48,349 nucleotides of DNA from Chara braunii (lineage: Eukaryota > Streptophyta > Charophyceae > Charales > Characeae): contig BFEA01000302.1 in NCBI GenBank assembly GCA_003427395.1, forward strand, positions 1,595,897 to 1,644,245. The letters are read 5' to 3'. Below are positions 20,455-31,059 of this stretch, piece by piece (within the stretch, counting starts at the first letter, position 1; each line of letters begins with the position of its first letter). The notes beneath the pieces are model-generated. The model was given only the letters and a program-made list of their open reading frames with translations, did no database searches and was not told the DNA's origin. Position numbers and translations under genes: made by a program.

Positions 20455-20928
20455 TTACAGGTCATTAACACCTTTCTGAATCCAACTAATCCCAAAGGAA
20501 CCTTGGTCTTCTGCAACCAACCAAGGGCCACCATTTGGTTGACAAATCCATATATTCTCGAATATGTGTTGTTGGAGGACTTCCTCCACAGAAGTAGGGA
20601 ACCCTCGTTGTTCAGGTAGCATTCGAGCCCATGCCGCCAAAATATCTGACCGGACTCTTGATTTTACTTTCTTTTTGACAAAACCTTTAGTGAGCAGGCA
20701 TACTCCCATGTCCTCTGGTCTTGATAACTGTCATTCTTTGGCTAGAATATGCACAGCCAGATCCAGCCATGGGTGTCCTGAATCATCCAGCAAAATTTTA
20801 ACTGGCCACCTAGCCAACAAAACGATCTGTTGTTCCGGATTTAAGATCCCCAGACCCCCGTTGTGCTTTTCTACAATCACCTTATCCCATGATACCTTTG
20901 CAATATATCCTACATTGTCATCAAACAC
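20455..20928 (-). pseudogene. LINE ORF2 connector segment
   Basis: Two frames (20928-20731 and 20709-20455) continue the post-RT part of ORF2. The first has VSWDKVIVEKHNGGLGILNP, a motif common after the RT domain in plant LINEs (W..V..PK..GGLGI..). The second has no recognised motif. A frameshift separates them from the RT and from each other. Confidence 0.6.
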
Positions 20929-22100
20929 CCCTTCCAGAGATATTTCCTAGCCGCCTTGATAATTCTCCCATATGCATCTCTCTTCAGCGGACGAACCGAA
21001 CCCGGAAACCATCCGTATAAAAATATGTTCATATTAAGGATAAGGGTCCTCCCTTGGATAGAAACCCTCTGGACTCCGGCTGCTCTTTCAATTTTTGCCA
21101 AACTTTTCCCTTCAATAATGCTACTGGCTTGTTTTTTTACCTCCCCAAAACCAACTTGGATCCCAAGAAACCTCTCACACTCGTGAGGTCCCCACTCCAC
21201 AGATAACCAACTGTTCTTATTGAGGATCGCTATGGATTTAGGCCGATTAATCACTGCTTCCGACAATAGAGAATAAAGATCTATGCATTTCTTAAGGGCC
21301 CCCAAGGAGGGTTCAGAATTGACTGAGAGAGCAAAGAGCTCATCAACCATGGTCGATGCTTTGCACTCCCTTCCTGAGCCAAGACAAAGACCATTGATTT
21401 CTGGATTCTTCCTTATTGTCGACAATAAAACTTCCATCTGGATGACAAATAACAGAGGGGCTAAGGGACATCCTTGCCTGAGAGACCTAGAGAGTTTGTA
21501 AGGTTCAGAGATCTGCCCATTAACAATCACCTTCCCCACCCCCTTTGTGTACAAAGACTTGAACCATTGACGAAAAGGTTCCTCAAACCTCGCCAATTCG
21601 AGCGTCTTGAGAACGAAGTCCCAATTGACCATGTCATAGGCTTTCTTTAGATCCAGAAGAAGGGTCACAACATCTTGCTGATCTTGCTTCATTAGCTCCA
21701 GTGCCTCCGTAATTAACATAATATTATTCAAAATATTACTGCCGGTTACGAACCTTGCTTGTTCAGCCCCTATGAGAGTAGGGAGGTCTTTCTTAAGTCG
21801 TAAGGCGAGAGCTTTCGCCAAAATTTTGTACAAGGTATTGAGGAGGACAATCGGTCTCCAGTTCCTTATATTTCTCTTATCTCCCTTCTTATACAACAAA
21901 GACAGAATGCCCAAACGAGATTCCTGTCCCAAGTCTTTCCCTTCCAAGAGACGGTTATACATTGTAATGAACTCCGGGCCCAGTGTGTCCCAAAACAACG
22001 AATAATACTCTACTGGGAGGCCATCGCTCCCCGGGCATTTGCGTTTTGGCTTGCTGTTGGCTGCTACCTTAAGCTCCTCTAGGGTAACATGTTTATCCAT
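20910..22100 (-). pseudogene. LINE ORF2 reverse transcriptase domain
   Basis: A 396-codon open stretch. Visible RT motifs: PGSDGLPVEYY (residues 23-33), NWRPIVLLN (80-88), motif A LLLDLKKAYD (147-156, Asp150), motif B SLRQGCPLAPLLF (206-218), then FLGIQVGF. Motif C, normally [FY]ADD, is MVDE at residues 251-254: the second catalytic Asp is replaced by Glu and the aromatic by Met. It is therefore most likely inactive even though this frame is open. The family synthesises cDNA at a nicked target. It is part of the LINE at 18870-26530. Confidence 0.85.
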
Positions 22101-22399
22101 GTCAAGACTTCCGTGTGTTGGGATGCGGGCCTCAAAAGTTTTTCAGAATTCTTGTTGCAGCGGGATTCTGTTTGGGCCCCTTCCTCTGTCCTAGTGGACT
22201 AAAAAATATTATTGAAGTAAGTTCGTGCATACCCAAGAATCTGATGTGTATCCTTTGCTATTAGCTCGAAAGGATCAAAAGGATGACATAATTCAATGAT
22301 AGTTGAGCTACCTTTTTTCTTCGAAAACCTTTTGAAGTTCTCCTTGGTAAATCTGTCCTCCACCTCTAACCACTTAACCCTTGCTCTTTCCGCCCAAGT

Positions 22400-23376
22400 C
22401 CTTTCCTACTCTATCTGTATGGTTTTCAGTCTATCTCTCAAAGAATTCCTTTGGGTGTACCAGTATTCATCCCACCCCAGAGAGGTACCAATCATTTCTT
22501 CCGCCCACTCGATTTTCGCTATTAGATCCTGTTCCTCCACTTTCCGGTTAGTCGCCTTGATCTTTGAAGCAAAACTGAGCATGAAGGCTGCAACTTTGTT
22601 CCCAGCATCGAACCACTCCCCAACATTATCAAAATATATTTTATTCTCTTTCCATTTTTTCAAGAAATTCGTGATAGGCTGCCAGCAGACGATCTGCCAA
22701 CACCACCGTGTTGAGCCTATAATATCCTTTCCCCCTTTGGATTCTGCTGTCTGGAACAAAGGATACTAAAACAGGCCTGTGGTCTGACAAAGAGTGGAAT
22801 GGCATGACCACTTCCATTACCCATTCCACTGGGCTGCCTCTCAGTAAAAAAAGTAATATAACCTAAGCTTAGTATGAGAACTGTCCACTCTAGCTTTGCT
22901 AGCTACCCATGTGAAGCGTCTCTCTGTCGGGTGTAAGGACCTGAAGGGGTTTGTGAGCTCTTGACTTTCTCAAAAACAGTCAATGGCTCTAGAATCCTGT
23001 CTAAGTGAGTCATTGCTAAAGAGTCCAAACTCGGGTCCTGGATAATATTTCAGTCCCCGCCAATGACCAGATTAACTTCATTAGGTAAGAGTATAGGCAA
23101 AATTTTTAAAAATTGAATCTTTTCTCTGGTTTTCACAGGGGCATACACATACATAAAGGACCATAGCTTATCCCCCATCTTACCCGAGATCTAGACCCAC
23201 ATACCCAGCGAGTCGCAATACTCGTCAATTAGTTTAAAGCACATGTCTTTATTGATTAATATAGTTGTGTCCCCCTTTGATCCCTCCTCAGGGGCCCACA
23301 ATTGTGGACCTAACCACCGCCATTTGTTCTTCACATTTGTTTCTTCATCGAGTTTAGTCTCTTGGAGAAGCGCCAT
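22400..23376 (-). pseudogene. LINE ORF2 APE-type endonuclease domain
   Basis: Recognisable pieces in order: LLQETKLDE (QETK motif, about 23367-23341), MWV followed by a TAG stop at 23191-23193, then GGD-stop-N (TGA at 23050-23052, where the family has Trp or Phe in GGDxN), and SDHRPVLVSF (about 22787-22758). These are the metal-binding and catalytic His/Asp landmarks of LINE APE endonucleases. A linker of ORF2 continues to about 22406. Stops and frame changes show the domain is dead. Confidence 0.7.
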
Positions 23377-24780
23377 ATATACCCTCTTCTAGTGCAGCCA
23401 AGTTTTCAGTCTGGCCTAATTTTCCTTGTCATTGGAGTCACCTAGGCCTCTGACGTTCTAAGAGACTACTCGTAGTTTAGTCATAGCTCACCCTATCCCT
23501 CTCTATTTGGATAAGGGAAAGACCCGGAGGCAGAAAAAAAAGGACTTTTTCACTCTCAATACCGTCGATCTTTTCAAGGACCTCTGTTGCCCCCACGACA
23601 CTCGAAGGTGTCATGCTGGATTTTCTTCTTCTGTCCTCCCCCTCTTCCTGCACCTCTTCCTTCTCCAACCACGGTAGAGAGAGGGATCTGCTGAAGTGGT
23701 TAGAGAACAGATTAACATCTTTAGCCAAGAGTTGATTATACTTAAAGACTATATCCCCTTACACCGCTTCCACAGTGTAAATCATATTCGCGTGCAAGGT
23801 CTTTGCCATCCTTAGCTCATTCTGGAGGGCACCAAAGGCATGTCCTGCTTCCATTACAGTTGACTCCTGCTCGTTGGACGGATGTCGAAAGCAGCAATGA
23901 ACAAGTGCAGTTTGATACCTGAGGAGTTAGATCGAATCAATCTTCTTCAGCTCAGTTTGGGGACTGATCTGACAACAACAGACTGCTCAACGTAGTTTCT
24001 GACTTTTGATAACATCGGCCCTTTGGAAGGATTCCCTTCCACTGAGTACGGTGTCAAGTGCGTGATAATCGACTGTTTGCTGTAGGTGAGAAAGTTTATC
24101 CCATCCGTCGTCTGTCTGAATATCAATGGAATAAAGTATTTTTGAATTCCCTGTACTCCAGTGGCTTCCTGTCGCCGAGAGTTCTTTTTTATCCCCCTCT
24201 TATGATGTTGTGTGCCTTCCCACAGGGATCTCCATTCTTCTTTTTTTGTCCTTTGGATTGTTGGGCTCATCTGCAGATCCTGATGAGTCGTACCAATCAA
24301 GTGACGTGTCTGTTTGCCCGTCTGATTCCTCTTCCTCGGTGCCTATAGCCCTATCCTGTTCCTCTTCCCCCCATTCTCTCGAATTCTTTGGCTCCCCCAG
24401 GTCCCCACATCCGACTTTGCCTGCCTCAAAAGTTATATGCTTCTTTTGATTTATGTCTGTTTTATCCGGAGACTCGCTTGATCCCTCTTTTGTTCTACCG
24501 TTAATCATCTGCAGTACTGCCCCTTCCCCCTTCGGCCCTTCGGGGGGGCGGGGGGGGGGGGGATACCATTGTTCTTCCCAATGACAATAGAGGAGTTGTG
24601 CTTAGTCTCTTTCAAATTTAGGTGCCCTTCCCGTGACCCCAAGCTCTTAATACCCGCTTCCTCATTAGCAGTAGAGGTAGTCCCGAAGCACGAGACTGTA
24701 CCAGTCGGTTCCCTTGCAGCATCACCTGCTGAGTCACTTTCTCCTGAGGTAGGGTTTTCTTTTAAAGCGGCTATTGTTCC

Positions 24781-24926
24781 GCTCATTTGCAGCAATGCGC
24801 CCATTTGCAGCAATGCGTCCTTTTGTAGCAATGCGCCCATTTGCAACAATGCATCCTTTTACAACAATGCGCCCGTTCACAGCAACGCGCCAACTTGCAT
24901 CAATGTGCTCGTTTGCAGCATTGCAC
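24781..24926 (-). repeat. 18-bp coding-type minisatellite in the LINE
   Basis: About eight copies of a gcagcaatgcgcccattt-like unit. On the minus strand each unit encodes a six-residue repeat (ALLQMG / ALLQKD). The 18-bp period preserves frame, suggesting the expansion took place while the ORF was still translated. Confidence 0.75.
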
Positions 24927-25060
24927 CCGGAGATGCATCTGAGGGTTGAATGACCCCTTCTTCCCCAAAACCTCCCATCCCTTGTCCCTGGCCGCTACCA
25001 CCTCCTCCTCTAATTCCAGCAACCAAACCTCCTAAAGCTGGGTCTTTAGTGGAGGGGTTC

Positions 25061-25150
25061 TCTCCACTCTGCTCTTTAGCGATTTTCCTCTAGGCATTTG
25101 TTTTTCTCTCCACTCTGCTCTTTAGCGATTTTCCTCTAGGCATTTGTTTT
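25061..25150. repeat. 46-bp near-perfect tandem duplication
   Basis: tctccactctgctctttagc... starts at 25061 and again at 25107. The two copies are almost identical, so the duplication is recent. 46 bp is not a multiple of three, so it shifts any ORF1 frame. Confidence 0.85.
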
Positions 25151-25345
25151 CCTCCTAGGCCTCCGGTTCAGATGACCTTGTCCTATAGGAGCGGCCGGTG
25201 GGCCCCCTTGCCCTTGCCTTGCTTCTCCTGGAAAACCAAACCTTTGGTTTCCAGGGGGACCTGTTGGGATCATTCTGAAAGCACCTTCTCGCAGTCCATT
25301 CCTACTGGTGATTGACTGCAGAGGTGGAAAATTTGCACCTATTCC

Positions 25346-26527
25346 TCATACCCCCATACTCAGACCTAAGCCTGACGCCCCCTTGCCATCCTTGGTGTTA
25401 ATCTGCAATTCAAAGGGGTGCTCCTCTTCCGTTTCAGCAACCGGGCAACAGTCTGTGGGGTGGCCTGCATAGTCCCTGCATAGCTGGCAATAATCAGTGT
25501 ACTGAGTTACAATTCTAATCTCTAGGTTGGAGCCATCAAGTTGCGGCCATTTTAGGTCATTCGGTACTCGGTTTCTCGTATCACTGCTATGAGGGATATC
25601 GAACTTGACATTATTTAGTTTTGGCATGTCCTAGTACTTTTCGGGGGGGTACTATTTCAGAACCCTTCCCACTACAAAATCAATCCCGGACTTGACAAAT
25701 GGGACCGCTTTAATTGGCACTCTAAGTGCGATTACCCACATCTTTCCAATCGTCTCCTTTTCCTTAGTCGTCTCCATCTCCTTCTGAGACATCCAGTGCG
25801 TGAACCCTAGCTTGTACATACTCCCATCGATTCTGAGCTTGTAGGACCCCAAGTTGATTAAGAAACCTACAGTTTTCTTATCCTTGGGAAGTAAGATATC
25901 ATGTTTCTCCCTTCCTGGTGCACCCTTCCCCTCTCCTTATGATGCAGGCTGGGAGGTAGGAGTGAATCCTCCAATGCCCTAATACATTGCTCTTTCTTTT
26001 CTGCCGACAGTGATTTGAAGGAGCCCTGGAAGAGAATCACAACAACATGCTCCTTTAGCCACTCCTCTTGTGCTTCCTCAAACTTGGCAGAAAGAGAGAT
26101 TTTGACTGATTTTTCGTCCAGCTCGAACTTGGCTATTCTGGAAGTATCCAGGGATGACGAGCCTGTCATAACATTTCTGAAGCATCTTTCTCACTTCCTC
26201 CACGTCCTCCACCATATCTGCTCCCTGACCTTTTTTGTTTTCAACATCCATTTCATCATCTTCCGAGTCACTTTCACTCTCCTCCTCCGACCACCATTTT
26301 TGCTTATCAAGATGCTCCAACCCCTTGTGCACCGACTTCAGAATATCTCCCCCGCACACACCTTCCGTTCGTGGTGATCCCTGCTCCCGACCAGCATCTG
26401 TGGCATTCACCCCTCCTCCTCTTCTGGACCTTGCCTGCGTTCCCGCTCCTGCCGTGAAATTGAAAACGCCCATTCCCCCCGTACCATCCTTCCCAATGTT
26501 TTGTCCCTTCTCCCCTCCAATATCCAT
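25346..26527 (-). pseudogene. LINE ORF1, gag-like with zinc knuckle
   Basis: Three frame blocks (26527-26081, 26169-25867, 25852-25346). The first has a Gly-rich N-terminus and an acidic stretch (EEESESDSEDDEMD). The second, FELDEKSVKISLSAKFEE, resembles the DUF4283-type region of plant LINE ORF1. The third has WVIALRVPIKAV, then a Cys/His cluster C-x2-C-x5-H-x4-C (CQLCRDYAGHPTDCC), close to the CCHC knuckle of this family but with one extra residue in the middle. The protein would bind RNA in the element's ribonucleoprotein. Two frameshifts and stops make it non-functional. Confidence 0.65.
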
Positions 26528-26530
26528 ATA

Positions 26531-28008
26531 TGCCTGTTATTCGAATCTACCCTCCGCCCTCTTCTCCCTTTTTCGATGGCCTTGCTGTCCCTATTCCGTC
26601 CCCCCCATTGATTTTTCCTTATTCCAAAAGGGGGTGAGTGATGCCCACTTTATTCCCCCTTGATGCACCTCACCATTCATGACAGGGTGACGACTGCCTT
26701 CTCGTTGCCACCAAGTGAGTCTTCACTCCACCCGTACAAGTCCACACTACTTCTTGCTTGACGACTCCTCAGGCAAGAACCAAGCGAATACCTACTGTCA
26801 CTGAGGACGCAAAAACTCAAGGGGAGAGACCTGCTTAAGTTCCCTTTTTCGCTGAATGGAACTCGTGTGTATATACATTCACCCGCATACAATCTCTACG
26901 TTCCACTGATCCTCTTCGTCTCTAACTTACGGATGACTCTCTCGCCCACAGATCCTACCCCAGATGACATGTATAAAGATCTGCTCAGCCAGAGCGATGG
27001 CTCACAGCTGCTCGCGCTTGGCGGTATTTTCCGTCCAAACTTGAAGTGGGCGAACGAGAGAAACAACTCTCTTTGCTCCAGGTCACTAGCTTCCTATTTT
27101 ATGAAAACGGCACCACCAACCCTTTTTCCTCGTGTGAATGAATCAGGCCTCAAAGAATGGAGAGAAGGGCAGTTTCCGAATGACTGTTCAGCCCGGGTGG
27201 TCCCCCGTGACCTTTTCCGCTCGTCTTTCTCTATGACTCCGAAAGGAAACAACGCCCTTAGTTGCTTCAGGCCACCAGGACGCCCATTCCTGTTACCATA
27301 TCTAGCGCATCGGTCCAGCATTGCACAAGGCAGCGCCGGACACTCCCGGCCGCGTCACGCAGGAGTTGGTCTAAATCCCTCGTCGCGAATATATATGGAG
27401 CTTCCGCAAGCCGCTTCGACCGAGTGCGCCAGCCATACCTCCCGCGAGCCCCTACGANAGGATAGNGCCTACGCGAGGCACGACTTACCTCCACCTTACG
27501 GGAGCTGTCACCTCCCTTCCGTGGGCGTATCCCCGCCGAGCTACCAGTCCACAGTACGAAAGTTAATCAGTTGCAATCACAGAGGTGGACCAGCCGAGGG
27601 CGTTTCTCGTTCGCTGTAGCATAGGGGGTACGCGCGGTAATACGCCTCTATCGAACCCGCGCGCGAACCGATATCTTGGGGGGCTGAGGTCCCAAGCGCG
27701 ACTCGTCGCCGGTCGACTAGGACCCATCCCACACACCACGCGCACGCCAATCTAACCAACACAAAAATAAAACGCATACACACACATAAAACAATGCAAC
27801 AACCCTCCTAGTCCCCTAGTAGCCCTCCCATAACTTTCCGATGCGGAAATCGGATAGGCGTCACGTGCGAGACTTAGTATAAAACCGCGCGGACGCAGGG
27901 CCTACTCATATCGACTGACAATGCAAACGTACGCAAGCAGTCGCAATGATGGCGTACCATATAGTACCCATACTTATGCGGTCCTCGTTAATCTCGAGGG
28001 TCGCATTC
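26531..28008. other. Spacer between LINE and hairpin cluster, no gene
   Basis: Open plus-strand frames (for example 26867-27619) show no recognisable domain, and two single N bases (27458 and 27466) lie inside. The first ~130 bp may be LINE 5' untranslated sequence. A CAATG/ATAAAA-like promoter could exist but cannot be supported. Confidence 0.45.
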
Positions 28009-28214
28009 GACACTCAAGTGTCGGCTGACCCGCGCCTTGAGGGTTAATCTCACGACACTGGACAACCGCCATGTGTGGCTGAAGACCACACACCCTCTTC
28101 TGCACCCTGTGCAGAGTGGGTGGTACACAGGTCCGTACCTGTGGTGGTAGTCGTTTCTTATTGCCCTGGAGATGAGCCCCAGTCCAGGCCTGGACAGAAG
28201 TCAAGGGTTTTGAC
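28009..28214. other. Cluster of six short hairpins
   Basis: Perfect stems in succession: GACAC-TCAA-GTGTC (28009-28022); GTGTGG...CCACAC (28073-28091); CTGCAC-CCT-GTGCAG (28100-28114); CACAGGT-CCGT-ACCTGTG (28126-28143); the palindrome GTCCAGGCCTGGAC (28182-28195); and GTCAA-GGGTT-TTGAC (28200-28214). Each is 5-7 bp with a small loop or none. This could be a structured RNA or foldback-rich element DNA. Confidence 0.5.
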
Positions 28215-28742
28215 TTTGACGGTTGCCACAGACTACAACGTCCAACCATAGAAATTTAAAAAGCAAAGAATAGCAGAGGGTCTTCCTTCTCTCTCAACCC
28301 ATAATCTGGCTAACCCTTGCGCACAATCACAGTAAGCCGCGCGCATACCCAAGACACATATGAATACATACATGAGGCTTATTTATATAGGACGATCACT
28401 TCTCATAGTCACAGTGGGACTCCTCTCAGCCATATATGTATGTAATCGCAGACAGTCACATCCAGAGTTCGAACCACAAACATACATGCAATCACATCAA
28501 AGATCCAACAAAGGTCCACGCGCTACACGGGGTCAACTTCAATCATCCTCTGTGCTCATACCCCTTGCTTTAGCCACACAAACCTCACTCTTGTGCAACT
28601 CCCCAAAACAAATGCTCAGTACTTTTGTTAGATGGCCATTCAATAAAGTTCGGGTGAAAACACAATGAAACAATTCAAACCACAGGGCCAAAGCCTTTAG
28701 GTTGAGTGACAATAGTGGATTGAAGTTGAATCGGCAACCTAC

Positions 28743-28781
28743 CTGTTATCAGTGATAACAGAAAATGATCCTCGTAGGATC
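28743..28781. other. Two adjacent hairpins
   Basis: CTGTTATCA-G-TGATAACAG (9-bp arms) is followed at once by GATCCT-CGT-AGGATC (6-bp arms). Confidence 0.6.
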
Positions 28782-29039
28782 AAGCTGAATCTGGCCTAAA
28801 TCCTGAATCAAACGGTCAAGCAGACCTATAACACAAGACAAGTCGATCCCCAAGCTTATACCTACAAGTACATGAAGAATAATCCCCATATCACGATCCC
28901 ACTCAAGAATCCTAATTAACTAAGCTCAAATATAGCTCTAAGTCAGTGCCCAAAGCAAAGGTAGACTAATGGCAGAATCTCCCCTATTCAGGGTGGATCG
29001 CCAGAATCGTCACCTGTCAAAATATAATCCATCTCCTTT

Positions 29040-29350
29040 AAACTAAGAAAAGTTCGGCAGCGCTTCCCATAGGAAAATTGTATTTCCAGAATTTATATCA
29101 GGCCAATATAAGAACAGAAGTAGTCTTTGACTCTCCAAAGTCAAATTCTGTCTAACTCCCTGAATTAGCAAAAATTTGGGCAACACTCCCCTTAGAAAAA
29201 GAGACTTCCCAGATTTTTACAAAACCATATATGAACTTTAGACAAGTTGAACTTTGAAAAGTCAAAAAACTGACCAACTCGTTGGATTTGCAGAAATTTT
29301 GGCAGCGCTTCCCGTAGACAAAGTAGCTTATCAAAATTTATACAAAGCCA
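29040..29350 (-). repeat. ~120-bp tandem repeats, block 2 copy
   Basis: Three copies of ggcagcgcttcccgtag...aaagta...atttatacaaagcc-like units (about 29055, 29175 and 29295). Each has an internal TTTGAC...GTCAAA-type hairpin, best in the first (29127-29146). Confidence 0.65.
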
Positions 29351-29733
29351 AGTATAATAAAAGATCCCAAAAAATGTGAGAATTGATCTAAGTAAATAAA
29401 CTTAGCTAAGAAAATGCAGGAATTGAAACTAACTCTTATGGCTCTAGCACTTGGCGAGCGACTAAAGCAACTACCTATCAAACTGAAACTCAGACCAAAT
29501 AGTAACCTCACTCAGTCACATGCAGGCCCACCTACAAAGGTAAGTACTCTCACCATCCCCAAGTCAACCTAGCAAACAATAGTTCATAATCTTTCAATGC
29601 TTTAACTCTTTATACCCCGCTTACATAAGGCGTAAATTCAGGCCATCCAATATTATGGAACATGGTTGACTCAGTCATTAAGTATACACGAACAGGCTGC
29701 ACAACTACTTTTCTCTTCCTTTGGGCATATGAC

Positions 29734-29801
29734 TAAGTCATTCATCTTAGAGACAATGCCTAGTCGCCCTGAGCTGTTTAATATCCAAGTTTTATATATA
29801 T

Positions 29802-29833
<32 letters not shown>

Positions 29834-30560
29834 GAACTTAGTGTTCAAAAGTTGAGCGTATGACTGCTCCATTCATCTTAGAAACAAAGTTCAGCCTGCC
29901 TAAAGTGACTCTCAGTTATATTCTTAATTATACTCTCTTCAAGTTCATGATAAGCTGTAGTCAGACCACCCAATCTTATGGGACCCTGTCAGATAAGCCT
30001 GTTCTTAAATAGAATAGTAATAAAATATAACCAAATTATAACATTTTGGGTTCCAACATGTACGAGGCATTGGGCCAGACCATCCAATCTTATGGAACAT
30101 GTCTGGTCCTCCGCCACTCTGATCCATTTGTGTGCGGCATGAGTTAAAGGCCATCCAATCTTATGGAACATGCTTTGTCCTCAGCAGAAATTACTCCCTC
30201 AGAACAAAACAAACAAAAAAAGTCGAGCCATTCGTCTTACAAACAATGCTCAACCCCTCTTTTTCAGCACGTAAAAAAAAAACAGAGTACCGTGGGTTAA
30301 ACCCAGAGACCGTTCTGAAACCACCCAGAAATAAACAGCGACCAGACCATTCATCTTAGAAACAATGTCTGGTCCTCAAAGTTCAAACAATCAATACCTC
30401 ACAAAATAAACAGTCAAGCCATTCATCTTAGAAACAAAGCCTGGCTAAATTAAATAAACACAACGGCTAAGCTATTCATCTTAGAAACAAAGCTCGGCCT
30501 TTTCAGAAAACAGAATAAACACAGCGGTTAGGTCATCCAATCTTATGGAACAATGCCTGA
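29734..30560 (+). repeat. Array of ~10 covarying hairpins, block 2
   Basis: A conserved loop, either cattcatcttagaaacaat or catccaatcttatggaacat, recurs near 29734, 29862, 29960, 30072, 30148, 30220, 30337, 30412, 30466 and 30525. Flanking arms differ between copies but mostly pair: GACCAGAC/GTCTGGTC (30337), CCAGAC/GTCTGG (30072), GTCGAGC/GCTCAAC (30220), GTCAAGC/GCCTGGC (30412), GCTAAGC/GCTCGGC (30466) and GGTTAGGT/GCCTGACC (30525). Spacing is 54-128 bp. The function is unknown. Confidence 0.7.
29791..29833. repeat. (TA)n microsatellite
   Basis: About 20 TA units with one aaa interruption, between two hairpin copies. Confidence 0.9.
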
Positions 30561-31059
30561 CCCTATAAGACCCTCCCAATCTCAAGCAAAACCGCCTTCC
30601 TCCCAACCTTCCCCCTGATGCAATTCCTTATTACAATCTGCTTTCAGACAATCAAGAAAACTGAAACTGCCATTGCACACGCATTCCTTTACTTAGTCTG
30701 ACTTGTCTCCTGAAGGTCAAACTAAAGTCAAAGTAGGGCTGCATACAATACACTCAGCGGATACATAGGGCGCTGCATAGATAGGGGCTATAACTGGGTT
30801 CATAAGGGGAAGCAATAATCATCTCTGAGTTCCCTATCTCCAGAACTCCTCCCGAGTTCCGGCAGAGCTCCCGCAATCAGAGGGATGACTCCCCACAGAG
30901 CCTTGCTGTGGTCCTACGGGTTGCAATCCCGCTTGCCGACTTCCTCTCCGAACCAATAGTGTAGACTTAGGATAAGAAGGGCAGACAGAGATAGATTTAA
31001 GACTCTTAGATCCAAGAGAGGTGCACTCAGACTCGCAGGAGAGGGCCTTGTTGCCTCAA

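Larger units (their letters stand above)
23400..25345 (-). other. LINE ORF1-ORF2 interval, decayed
   Basis: Contains short, shifted open frames rich in Glu/Ser/Gly (24508-24200, 24849-24505, 23728-23477) without recognisable domains, and a poly-G run at about 24545-24562. They probably derive from the C-terminal part of ORF1 and the ORF2 leader. Confidence 0.5.
18870..26530 (-). mobile_element. Decayed L1-type LINE, plant-like architecture
   Basis: Read on the minus strand the order is ORF1/gag-like (26527-25346), endonuclease (23376-22640), reverse transcriptase (22100-20910), a tail resembling the zf-RVT region (19888-19391) and an A-rich 3' tail (plus-strand T-rich at about 18877-18912). 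At about 7.65 kb the length fits a near full-length plant L1. Multiple frameshifts and stops mean it is dead. I could not find a clear target-site duplication. Confidence 0.8.

Noticed and set aside
24284-24310. CTGATGAGTCGT resembling a hammerhead core
   Set aside because: No GAAA box or matching stems nearby, and it lies in decayed LINE sequence.
26867-27619. 250-codon plus-strand ORF between the LINE and the hairpin cluster
   Set aside because: No recognisable motif, contains ambiguous bases, and opposite-strand frames are equally open.
13505-30560. Possible CRISPR-like array (short repeats with spacers)
   Set aside because: Spacing varies from about 54 to 128 bp, repeats are degenerate, and the DNA is eukaryotic.
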